Of a stretch of 54,736 nucleotides of DNA, positions 9,174 through 16,468 are shown piece after piece. How positions within the stretch are numbered: the first letter of the stretch is position 1; each line of letters opens with the position of its first letter. The DNA comes from Planctomycetota bacterium (lineage in GTDB: Bacteria; Planctomycetota; UBA1135; UBA2386), in assembly GCA_029936315.1 (NCBI GenBank), contig JAPYTD010000003.1, forward strand, positions 70,933 to 125,668, given 5' to 3'. The translations under genes were made by a program, and so were the position numbers. Under the pieces are notes generated by a model. It was not told the DNA's origin. It did no database searches and was given only the letters and a program-made list of their open reading frames with translations.

Positions 9174-9995
9174 ATGAGATCTGCGTTGCTTGTTTCCTTC
9201 CTGCTCGTCGCCGCCGCGCTTCCTGCGCAAGGCCGAGTGTTCGGTGTCGCTGTTCACACCAACCTTGAGGCCATGCGCGCCAACCCGACTGCCTTCCATA
9301 ATGTGAAGGTCAAGTTCACGGTGCAGTTTGCGTCGCTAGGTCGGATTTCGAATCCGTTCTTCACGAAGTTCGTGCCGACCGACTACGCCAACTTCTACGC
9401 GTGGGGTGACGAGCAGAAGATCTGGCAGGAGAAGGTCTACAACGATGTGTTTGGCACGCTCTTTCTGAGCAAGACCAACCGGCAACTCCATAGCCTCTAC
9501 TCGCTGCGCCTCTACCAGCGCATCCAGTGCACGGCGGTTGTTCGCAACACGTTCCAAGGTCTGCCGTGGCTCGAAGTGCTCGAGTTCGCCGTGCTCGATG
9601 AGCACCTGGACACGGCTGTGCTGACGCACATGCACCGCGGCGAGAACCTGATGAAGCAACGCCTGTGGCAGCGCGCCATCACTGAACTGTCGCTGGCTCC
9701 CGGCGCGGGCGTTCCGAAGACCGTCACCAAGGCGGCCCACAAGAACCTCGGCGTCTGCCTGCTCCGCATGGGTGAGTCTCAGGCTGCCATCGGTTACCTG
9801 CAGTCGGCCTCTGCCATGAGCAAGGGTCGCGACTTTGAGGTCGAAAACTTGCTGGCCATGGCCAAGAGCAGTCCGGCGAAGGCGATCGACCGAACGGTCG
9901 ATTCGAGCACTCTCCAGGACAGTGAGCGCCCCATGTGGGAGGCCTTTGAAGGCGATCGGGCGGCCACGCCGATGACTCGCGTGCTCGGTCGCTGA
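9174..9995 (+). CDS. Secreted protein with TPR-like C-terminal region
   Basis: 273 residues from ATG 9174; a GTG at 9129 overlapping the previous stop is possible but puts 15 residues before the signal peptide (MRSALLVSFLLVAAALPAQG). The first half (NVKVKFTVQFASLGRISNPFFTKF, YANFYAWGD) resembles no named domain I can identify. The second half has TPR-like helices (GENLMKQRLWQRAITELSLAPG; AHKNLGVCLLRMGESQAAIGYLQSASAM). Probably exported. It lies 44 bp upstream of ctaA on the same strand, so read-through is possible, though a hairpin sits between. Confidence 0.7.
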   Translation: MRSALLVSFLLVAAALPAQGRVFGVAVHTNLEAMRANPTAFHNVKVKFTVQFASLGRISNPFFTKFVPTDYANFYAWGDEQKIWQEKVYNDVFGTLFLSKTNRQLHSLYSLRLYQRIQCTAVVRNTFQGLPWLEVLEFAVLDEHLDTAVLTHMHRGENLMKQRLWQRAITELSLAPGAGVPKTVTKAAHKNLGVCLLRMGESQAAIGYLQSASAMSKGRDFEVENLLAMAKSSPAKAIDRTVDSSTLQDSERPMWEAFEGDRAATPMTRVLGR

Positions 9996-10020
9996 AAATC
10001 GGTGCCCTAGGGGGCATTGT

Positions 10021-10042
10021 CATGGGCCCCTGAAGGCCCATG
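10021..10042 (+). promoter_or_regulatory. Perfect inverted repeat enclosing the ctaA start codon
   Basis: CATGGGCC (10021-10028) and GGCCCATG (10035-10042) form an 8-bp perfect stem with a 6-base loop. The right arm contains the ATG of ctaA at 10040, so the folded mRNA would hide the start. There is no T run, so this is not a classic terminator. It could be a translational control hairpin or an attenuator, but no ligand-binding fold is visible. Confidence 0.45.
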
Positions 10043-10969
10043 AGTACGACGAGCACCCCGCCCCTCCCCGCCGAACGTTTGACCAAGGGTCCGTTCTGGC
10101 TGGCCATTGCCATGGTCGTTGTGACGATCGTCACGATTCTCTGGGGAGCCATGACGACGAGTACCGGGTCTGGGCTCGCGTTTACTGGCTGGCCGCTGTC
10201 CGACGGCAAGCTGATGCCCGAGCGCAGCTACACGACGGTGCCCGGCTTCCTCGAGCACTTCCATCGCATCTTTGCCTCCCTTGCGGGCCTGCTGGCACTG
10301 TGGCTGGCGTTGTGGCTGTCGCACGGCAAGCTCGGGGATGCGAAGGCGCGCAAGACTGCCTGGTTTGGCGGGTTCTTGATCCTGACCCAAGGTGTGTTCG
10401 GTGGTGTCGGCGTCCTGCTGGAGTTGCCGGTGTTCACGTCGGTGACGCACGCCACGCTCGCGCAATTGACGTTGGCGACGTTCGCTTGGAGCGCCTACCA
10501 GCTTTCGGGTCGCTACCGCCAGACCCCGCCGGCAGAGGGCGTTGCACCCGGCACCGGCCGCAAGCTGGTGATGTTTGCGTTGGGGATCCTGGTCGTGCAG
10601 ACCATCGTTGGTGCAATCGCCCGCCACAGCAACAGTCCGCACGCCCTGTGGACCCACGTTGGCAACGCGTTCGTGGTGTTCTTGGTCGCGACGATTGCGA
10701 CGGCGTTCGCGATTGGCCGCATGGGCGACACGCCGGGGATTCGTGGCCTGGCCCGCGCAATCGTGCTGCTGTTGATCCTGCAGATTGCACTAGGCTTCGT
10801 CGCCTTGGCTATCCGCAACAACGCTGGCAAGACTCCGGAGAACGTCGCCAACCTCGGCACCGCCGCAGTGATCTCGGTGCACGTTCTGTTTGGTGCCTTG
10901 CTGACCGCCCTGATGGCGTCGCTCGCTGCGCACGTCTTCCGCGCCACCCGCATGCCCGACCCGTCATGA
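10040..10969 (+). CDS. ctaA: Haem A synthase (CtaA/COX15 family)
   Basis: 309 residues, about eight membrane segments. Oxidises haem O to haem A for aa3-type cytochrome oxidase. Family signatures include ILWGAMTTSTGSGLAFTGWPL near the first helix, the haem-ligand histidine regions EHFHRIFASLAG, SVTHATLAQ, ARHSNSPHALWTHVGNA and VISVHVLFGA. The stop overlaps the ATG of ctaB by 4 bp, so translation is coupled, and the same coupling continues for the next two genes. The start ATG 10040 lies inside a perfect hairpin. Confidence 0.93.
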   Translation: MSTTSTPPLPAERLTKGPFWLAIAMVVVTIVTILWGAMTTSTGSGLAFTGWPLSDGKLMPERSYTTVPGFLEHFHRIFASLAGLLALWLALWLSHGKLGDAKARKTAWFGGFLILTQGVFGGVGVLLELPVFTSVTHATLAQLTLATFAWSAYQLSGRYRQTPPAEGVAPGTGRKLVMFALGILVVQTIVGAIARHSNSPHALWTHVGNAFVVFLVATIATAFAIGRMGDTPGIRGLARAIVLLLILQIALGFVALAIRNNAGKTPENVANLGTAAVISVHVLFGALLTALMASLAAHVFRATRMPDPS

Positions 10970-11883
10970 CAATGACCAAGGCCGGGACCCTGCGCGCCTA
11001 CTGGGAACTCGGCAAGCCACGGCTTTCGATGATGGCCGTGTTTGCGGTGGTCGCTGGTGCCTACATGGGCTGGCCGTCGCATACGTCGCACCCGCCGATG
11101 GATCTGGTCGTCATGACGACGATCGGCACGTTCTTGGCGGCGATCGGCGCGGCGGCGCTCAACATGTATCGCGAGCGCGATCTCGACCCCCTGATGGTAC
11201 GCACGCAAGGGCGGCCGTTGCCGACGGGACGGTTGTCGCCGCGCAACGTGGTGGTGTTCGGCGCGGTGATGTCGGTTGCCGGTGTGCTTCTCGTGTTGCT
11301 GAGTTCGCCGTTGGCTGCGGATGGTTCGCGTGCGATCGGTGAATGGAACTGGGCGGCCGCGGGCCTTTGTGCGCTGATCGTCGTCAGCTACGTGCTCGTC
11401 TACACGCCGATGAAGACCCGCACGCCGCTCAACACGTTGGTCGGTGCGATCCCGGGCGCTTTGCCGCCGGTCGTCGGCCACGCCGCAGCCGTTGGCTATT
11501 TGGCCAAACCACAGTTGGTCTTGTTTGCGATCCTGTTCTGCTGGCAGATCCCGCACTTCCTAGCCATTGCGTGGCGCTATCGCGAAGACTACGCCCGCGC
11601 GGGCATGCAGATGTTGCCCGTCGTAGATCCGACTGGCCATCGCACTGGCATCGCGATGCTGCTTTACGTTGGTGGTCTGGGCATCGCGAGCCTCGTGCCC
11701 TACGTCACGCAGATGGTCGACGATCGATACCTCGTGATCGCGGTCTTGCTCGACGTGCTGTTCATCGTGCCCGTGTTGTTTGCGGCATTGACGCGGCGCG
11801 ACGTCGCCATGCGAATGACCTTCATCGTGTCGATCATCTACCTGCCGCTCTTGTTGATCGCGATGGTGTGGACGCGTTTATGA
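10966..11883 (+). CDS. ctaB: Protohaem IX farnesyltransferase (haem O synthase)
   Basis: 305 residues. A UbiA-superfamily membrane prenyltransferase that adds a farnesyl group to protohaem to give haem O, the substrate of the preceding gene product. The first Asp-rich motif is NMYRERDLDPLMVRTQGRPLP and the second region YTPMKTRTPLNTLVGAIPGA is characteristic of CtaB/COX10; later comes WRYREDYARAGMQMLP. The open frame reaches back to 10300, but ATG 10966, overlapping the ctaA stop, gives the family N-terminus (GTLRAYWELGKPRLSMM). Overlaps the ABC ATPase start by 4 bp. Confidence 0.95.
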   Translation: MTMTKAGTLRAYWELGKPRLSMMAVFAVVAGAYMGWPSHTSHPPMDLVVMTTIGTFLAAIGAAALNMYRERDLDPLMVRTQGRPLPTGRLSPRNVVVFGAVMSVAGVLLVLLSSPLAADGSRAIGEWNWAAAGLCALIVVSYVLVYTPMKTRTPLNTLVGAIPGALPPVVGHAAAVGYLAKPQLVLFAILFCWQIPHFLAIAWRYREDYARAGMQMLPVVDPTGHRTGIAMLLYVGGLGIASLVPYVTQMVDDRYLVIAVLLDVLFIVPVLFAALTRRDVAMRMTFIVSIIYLPLLLIAMVWTRL

Positions 11884-12845
11884 GTGAGACCCATGCAGTC
11901 ACCGCTGCGGATGTTGCGTTTGCCTATGGTGAACGTGCCGCGTTGCGTGGCGTGTCGTTTGCAGTCGAAGCCGGTGCTTCGTTTGGCTTCGTCGGGCCAA
12001 ATGGCTCGGGCAAGTCGACGTTGTTCAAGCTGTTGTCGACGATCTTGCCGCAGCAGGCTGGTTCGATCACGATGCTCGGCCACGACCTCTTGCGCGAATC
12101 CGCCGCGATTCGCCGCCGCATCGGTGTCGTCTTCCAGTCGCCGGCCGTCGACAAGAACCTGACCGTGCTCGAGAACCTGCGCTACGCGGGCCTGCTGCTC
12201 AATCTGGGCGGCAAGGAGCTGAAGATGCGCATCGACGAAGCGCTCGCCGCAGCTGTTCTGACCGATCGCAGAGCCGATCCGGTCGCGGAACTGTCCGGTG
12301 GCTTGCGCCGCCGCGTCGAGATTGCCAAGTGTCTGATGGCGCGACCCGACCTGGTGCTGCTCGACGAAGCGAGCACCGGTTTGGATCCCGCCGCCCGCCG
12401 CGAGATGTGGAAGGTGCTGCGCGCGCAAGACAACTTGACGATCTTGTTCACGACGCACCTGATGGAAGAAGCCGCCGAAGCAGATCGCCTGATGCTGCTC
12501 GATGAGGGCCAGGTCGTCGCCAGCGGTCGACCGGGCGAATTGATGGAAGAGGTCGGCGGCCAGGTGCTCGAGATCGAGACGGTCGAAGCAGCCGCACTCG
12601 TTGCCGAGCTGCGCGACGCCTTCCAGGTGGATGCCGTGCAGGTCGACCAGACCGTGCGTATCGAAGGCGAAACCGTGCAGGAACTCGTGCCCGAAGTGAT
12701 GAAACGCTTTGGCGACCGCATCCGCCGTCTGCACCTGGCGCACCCTTCGCTCGAGGATGTGTTCTTGCATCGCACCGGCAAGCGCTTCGTGGTGCAGGAT
12801 CCGGAGCCAGACCTCAAGAAGAAGAAAAAGCGGAGGCGGTCATGA
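11880..12845 (+). CDS. ABC transporter ATP-binding protein (CcmA/DrrA type)
   Basis: 321 residues. Complete nucleotide-binding domain: Walker A GPNGSGKST, Q-loop VVFQSPAV, signature LSGGLRRRVEIAKCL, Walker B LVLLDEASTGLDPAA, switch His in TTHLMEEA. After the core, an additional C-terminal domain resembles that of DrrA/NatA-like exporters. The protein ends in KKKKKRRRS, an odd basic tail. Start ATG 11880 overlaps the ctaB stop, and its stop overlaps the permease start, so both are translationally coupled. The likely partner is the ABC-2 permease downstream. The cargo is unknown; placement among haem A genes suggests a haem or oxidase-assembly link. Confidence 0.92.
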   Translation: MSETHAVTAADVAFAYGERAALRGVSFAVEAGASFGFVGPNGSGKSTLFKLLSTILPQQAGSITMLGHDLLRESAAIRRRIGVVFQSPAVDKNLTVLENLRYAGLLLNLGGKELKMRIDEALAAAVLTDRRADPVAELSGGLRRRVEIAKCLMARPDLVLLDEASTGLDPAARREMWKVLRAQDNLTILFTTHLMEEAAEADRLMLLDEGQVVASGRPGELMEEVGGQVLEIETVEAAALVAELRDAFQVDAVQVDQTVRIEGETVQELVPEVMKRFGDRIRRLHLAHPSLEDVFLHRTGKRFVVQDPEPDLKKKKKRRRS

Positions 12846-13603
12846 GACGCGCGGTCTATGCGTTGTGGCACCGCGAGATCATCCGCTTCGTGCGGGATCG
12901 TTCGCGGCTGACCGGTTCGCTGATGCAGCCAGTGATCTTCTGGCTGATGTTCAGCGGCGCGCTGCACGGCTCCTTCAAGCCGTATGGTATGGACTACGGC
13001 GTCTACTTCTTCACCGGCACGCTCGCGATGATCACGCTGTTTACGGCGATCTTCTCGACCATCACGGTGATCGAAGACCGCAAGGAAGGCTTCCTGCAGG
13101 GTGTGCTGGTCTCGCCCGTGCCGCGCTCCGCGATCGCACTCGGCAAGATCCTCGGCGGCTCGACGCTCGCGTTGGGCCTCGCTGTGATCTTCTTGCTTCT
13201 GGCGCCGTTCACCGGCATTGAGCTCGAGTTGGACCGGGTGCTGATGTCGATCGGCGTGTTGGCGCTGCTGTCGATCGCCGTCACCGGCCTTGGCTTCACG
13301 CTGGCGTGGCTCATGGACAGCACCGCCGGCTACCACGGCATCATGATGTTGTTCTTGATGCCGATGCTGTTGATGTCGGGCGCGTTCTTCCCGATCGAAG
13401 ACGCGCACTGGTTGATCAGCTGGGTGCGCCACGTCAACCCGATGACTTACGGCGTCGGTGCCCTGCGCCACGCGCTGCAAGGATCGGCGCCGGGTTGTCC
13501 GACGTTCGCCGTCTGCATGATCGGAACCGTGATCTTTGCGACCGCCATGTTCGCCCTCGGGACCTTTGTCGTGACCCGTCGCAGTTCCCGCGACGCCACC
13601 TGA
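12842..13603 (+). CDS. ABC-2 type transporter permease
   Basis: 253 residues with about six membrane helices. The ABC-2 signature region near the C-terminus is LMLLSGAFFPIE-like (LMSGAFFPIEDAHWLISWVRHVNPMTYGV), and the middle contains the conserved DRKEGFLQGVLVSPVPRSAI element. With the ATPase it should form an exporter of the DrrB/NodJ type. Overlaps the ATPase stop by 4 bp, and the next start lies 4 bp after its stop. Substrate unknown. Confidence 0.92.
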   Translation: MRRAVYALWHREIIRFVRDRSRLTGSLMQPVIFWLMFSGALHGSFKPYGMDYGVYFFTGTLAMITLFTAIFSTITVIEDRKEGFLQGVLVSPVPRSAIALGKILGGSTLALGLAVIFLLLAPFTGIELELDRVLMSIGVLALLSIAVTGLGFTLAWLMDSTAGYHGIMMLFLMPMLLMSGAFFPIEDAHWLISWVRHVNPMTYGVGALRHALQGSAPGCPTFAVCMIGTVIFATAMFALGTFVVTRRSSRDAT

Positions 13604-13606
13604 CCC

Positions 13607-14032
13607 ATGCTCGCCGCCTTCGACTTCCGAATCCTCGCCGACATCGACGCGATCCTCAACAGCATCGCCTTCTTGCTGATCTGTGCAGGCTTGATCGCCG
13701 TCAAACGTGGCCACATCGAGCTGCACAAGAAGCTGATGCTGTCAGCGGTTGGTTGCTCGGCGCTGTTCTTGGTCTGTTACCTGACCTACCACTTCACCTG
13801 TGAACCGGTGAAGTTTCAGGGCGAGGGCACGATCCGAACCGTGTTCTTCGTGCTGTTGATCACGCACATTGTGCTCGCCGTCGTTCAGGTTCCGTTGATC
13901 CTGAGAACGGTGTATCTCGGCCTGAAGGATCGTCGGGAGACCCACAAGAAATGGGCGAAGATCACGACACCGATCTGGCTGTATGTGTCGGTGACGGGCG
14001 TGGTGATCTATTTGATGCTCTACCAGATGTAG
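13607..14032 (+). CDS. DUF420 membrane protein (CtaM/YozB-like)
   Basis: 141 residues, four predicted membrane helices. Matches the DUF420 pattern: ADIDAILNSIAFLLICAGLIAVKRGHIELHKKLMLSA, then HITHIVLA-like LLITHIVLAVVQVPLILRTVYLGLK and RRETHKKWAKITTPIWLYVSVTGVVIYLMLY. Members of this family (CtaM, YozB) are linked to cytochrome oxidase maturation in Firmicutes, consistent with its place at the end of the ctaAB-ABC operon. Conserved His residues (GHIELHKK, THKKW) suggest metal or haem contact, which is inferred. Confidence 0.88.
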   Translation: MLAAFDFRILADIDAILNSIAFLLICAGLIAVKRGHIELHKKLMLSAVGCSALFLVCYLTYHFTCEPVKFQGEGTIRTVFFVLLITHIVLAVVQVPLILRTVYLGLKDRRETHKKWAKITTPIWLYVSVTGVVIYLMLYQM

Positions 14033-14077
14033 GTTGGTTGCGTTCGTCAACGGCCCTGCCCTGATCTTTGCTTCGCG

Positions 14078-14719
14078 CTACATCTTCGAGTTTGTGTCGC
14101 GTTCCATGCGCGCCTTGAGCCAATCTAGTTTGGCCGCATACATCAGGCGCTCGGCTTCATGCACATCGAGGATCGATCTCCGGCCAGCTTCGTGGCGCAG
14201 TTCGGCGTCGGCGTGCACGAGCTTGCTCTGCTCGAACAGCTTCAAGCTCAGTGCGAGCTTCTGTTCGAGTAGTTTGTTTGCGCTGAGGGGGGTGTGTTGC
14301 ATGTCGGGTAGGCCGTCACCGTCCGTGTCGAGCATCATCAACTCGTCCGCTGGCAAGAGACCGGTGCGCGCGAGTGCGAGCTTCGTATCGATGACGCGGA
14401 TGGTCGCCTTGGCCACTTTGGCTTCGCTCGTCATCAGCTGAGTTGAGCTGACGCGGCCGGCGGAGCGCAACCGTTCCAAGCTCAGGTGACCCTGCTTGAC
14501 AATGTCGAGCATCTCTTGGCGGGCTTCGATCTTCTGCAGATGCAGCAGCACCGTCTGTTGGTCCTGCGGCCGCTCGAGCACGGTTACCTTCTCACCCAAC
14601 CCATCTCCATCGATATCGATGAGGCCTTGCGACGTCCCAGGTGTTGCACAGCTTGCGAGCAAGCAGGCCGCTAGGAGAGAAGGAATGGTGAGGTGCGCCA
14701 ACATGATGGTTGTGATCAT
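14078..14719 (-). CDS. Lipoprotein with Asp-rich calcium-type motifs and coiled helices
   Basis: 213 residues from ATG 14719 (ATG 14704 also fits). Lipobox LLASC after a hydrophobic run gives a mature Cys1. Two DxDGDG motifs (DIDGDGLGEK, DTDGDGLPDMQ) resemble thrombospondin type-3/EF-hand calcium loops. Between them lie long amphipathic helices (LQKIEARQEMLDIVKQGHLSLERLR; KVAKATIRVIDTKLALARTG) that resemble the helical hairpins of TolC-type outer-membrane factors, but no barrel region is present. It lies 45 bp from the DUF420 stop, convergent. Function unknown; probably membrane-anchored in the periplasm. Confidence 0.68.
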   Translation of the reverse strand: MITTIMLAHLTIPSLLAACLLASCATPGTSQGLIDIDGDGLGEKVTVLERPQDQQTVLLHLQKIEARQEMLDIVKQGHLSLERLRSAGRVSSTQLMTSEAKVAKATIRVIDTKLALARTGLLPADELMMLDTDGDGLPDMQHTPLSANKLLEQKLALSLKLFEQSKLVHADAELRHEAGRRSILDVHEAERLMYAAKLDWLKARMERDTNSKM

Positions 14720-14862
14720 ACCGTGAGGGGACATTGCACGATTGGCAGGCCTGCGAGTTCCCTTTGGGACACGTCCCGTCTGCGTACCACGCGGCCGAGA
14801 ACCAAACTTGCCCGCTAGGCCACGGGCTACAGTGCGCTCTTCTCCCACGCCCAAAGCGAAAC

Positions 14863-16368
14863 ATGATTCGAACCGTCTCCGCTGTCCTCATCCTCGGGGG
14901 CCTCTTCAGTGCATCACTCAACGCACAAGGCCGCCCCGAAGGCGCGCCGCGCTTCTCTAAGAAGGTGCTCGTCACAGCGTTCGACGACGACAAGAACGGC
15001 CGCCTAACCGGCGCGGAGCGTGCGGCCGCCATCAAGTGGATCAAGGATGACCGTGAGAAGAACCCGCCGCGTCGGCGCGGCAGTCGGCCAGCACCCGAGT
15101 CGGAGTTGCAGCCATACGAGGTCGCCAAGGACAGCGTCAAGCACTACGCCGATCGCGATCTCTACGACCTCACGGTGATCCGGACGGTCTTCCTCGACTT
15201 CGCCAATGCCAATTGGTCCGAAGACATGAAGCTGTTCTATCGCACGGACATCGATGAGCCGGCGACTGCCACCATCGATGGTGTCACCTATCCGGGCGTT
15301 GGCGTGCACTTTCGCGGATCGTCGTCGTACTTCTCCGTCGTCAACCGGGACAAGAAGTCGATGTCGTTGTCGTTCGACCACGAAGACGATAAGCAGCGGT
15401 GGGGAGGCCTCAAATCGGTCAACCTGCTGAGCGGGCACGCGGATCCGTCCTACATGCGTTCGGTTCTGTTCGCGCACATCGTTGGCAAATACGTCAAGTC
15501 GCCGAAGGCGTGCTTCGTGCACCTCGTGATCAATGGCGAGAGTTGGGGGCTCTACATCAACGATCAGCAACTCAACAAGGACTTCATCAAGCAGGCGTTC
15601 GCAACCAAGAAGGGTTCGCGCTGGAAGATTGGCCCCAACTTCAATGGCGAGGCGGCGCTCGCCTACCAAGGCGCCGAAGTGAAGGACTACTCGACGAACT
15701 ACGAACTGAAGTCCGGTTCGAAGAAGAAGTCGTGGCGGGCACTGATCAAGCTGTGCAAAACGTTGAGTCAGAGTTCGCCGGAGCAGCTCGAGAAGGCGCT
15801 GCCGGCGATGCTCGACATCGATCACGCGCTGTGGTACCTCGCGCTCGACAACGTGCTCATGGACGGTGATGGCTATCACTACCGCGGCAGTGACTACGCG
15901 ATCTACCTGCACCCGAACGGCAAGTTCTACCCACTGTTCCGCGACAACAACGAGTCGTTCAACTACGGCGGTGGTCCGGGTGGATTCGGTCGTGACAGCG
16001 GTGGCCGCCGCGGTGGTGGCCGGGGTAGGCGGCCGCGTGGCGCGATCATGGATCCGTTGAAGCTCGCCGATGAAGAACGCGCTGCGCTCTCAAGCAAGAT
16101 GTTGGCCGTGCCGGCGTGGCGCGCGAAGTATCTCGACCATTGCCGCGAGCTGCGCGACACCTGGGTGAACTGGCAGAAGGTCGGCCCGATCCTCGCCGGT
16201 TGGCGCAAGATGATTGAGCCGATCGTCGCCAAGGACGACAAGGGGCTCTACGGCTACGATGCGTTCAAGGACGCGCTTGGCGAAGGCTCCGGGCGCACGC
16301 CGGGCTTGGCGAAGTTCTTCAAGGAGCGGCGCGAGTTCTTGGATGAGGTGGCTTCGCTGAAGAAGTGA
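14863..16368 (+). CDS. Secreted CotH-like kinase with N-terminal EF-hand
   Basis: 501 residues from ATG 14863, where a signal peptide begins (MIRTVSAVLILGGLFSASLNAQG). An EF-hand-like loop follows (FDDDKNGRLTGAERA). The main body is a CotH domain: VTYPGVGVHFRGSSSY, YMRSVLFAHIVGKY, INGESWGLYINDQQLNKDFI, then a catalytic-type stretch VLMDGDGYHYRGSDYAIYLHPNGKFYPLFRDNNESF. Spore-coat CotH proteins phosphorylate Ser residues; secreted homologues are common in planctomycetes, often with unknown targets. A Gly/Arg-rich linker (about residues 365-395) precedes a helical C-terminus. Convergent with the trypsin-like protease gene, separated by three hairpins. Confidence 0.85.
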   Translation: MIRTVSAVLILGGLFSASLNAQGRPEGAPRFSKKVLVTAFDDDKNGRLTGAERAAAIKWIKDDREKNPPRRRGSRPAPESELQPYEVAKDSVKHYADRDLYDLTVIRTVFLDFANANWSEDMKLFYRTDIDEPATATIDGVTYPGVGVHFRGSSSYFSVVNRDKKSMSLSFDHEDDKQRWGGLKSVNLLSGHADPSYMRSVLFAHIVGKYVKSPKACFVHLVINGESWGLYINDQQLNKDFIKQAFATKKGSRWKIGPNFNGEAALAYQGAEVKDYSTNYELKSGSKKKSWRALIKLCKTLSQSSPEQLEKALPAMLDIDHALWYLALDNVLMDGDGYHYRGSDYAIYLHPNGKFYPLFRDNNESFNYGGGPGGFGRDSGGRRGGGRGRRPRGAIMDPLKLADEERAALSSKMLAVPAWRAKYLDHCRELRDTWVNWQKVGPILAGWRKMIEPIVAKDDKGLYGYDAFKDALGEGSGRTPGLAKFFKERREFLDEVASLKK

Positions 16369-16394
16369 GTGCGGGTCAGCCGCGGTCAGGGTTT

Positions 16395-16447
16395 GCCGAT
16401 CTTTAGATCGGCGCGGTGCGGGTAGTGCAATTGATGTGTATTGCACT
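16395..16447. terminator. Hairpins between convergent genes
   Basis: Two perfect inverted repeats lie between the convergent stops: GCCGATC/GATCGGC with a TTTA loop (16395-16412) and AGTGCAAT/ATTGCACT with an 8-base loop (16424-16447). A third, GCACGATC/GATCGTGC (16462-16482), spans the protease stop codon. No strong T run follows, so they may end transcription in both directions or only stabilise mRNA ends. Confidence 0.55.
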
Positions 16448-16468
16448 GCCCACACGGCCGAGCACGAT

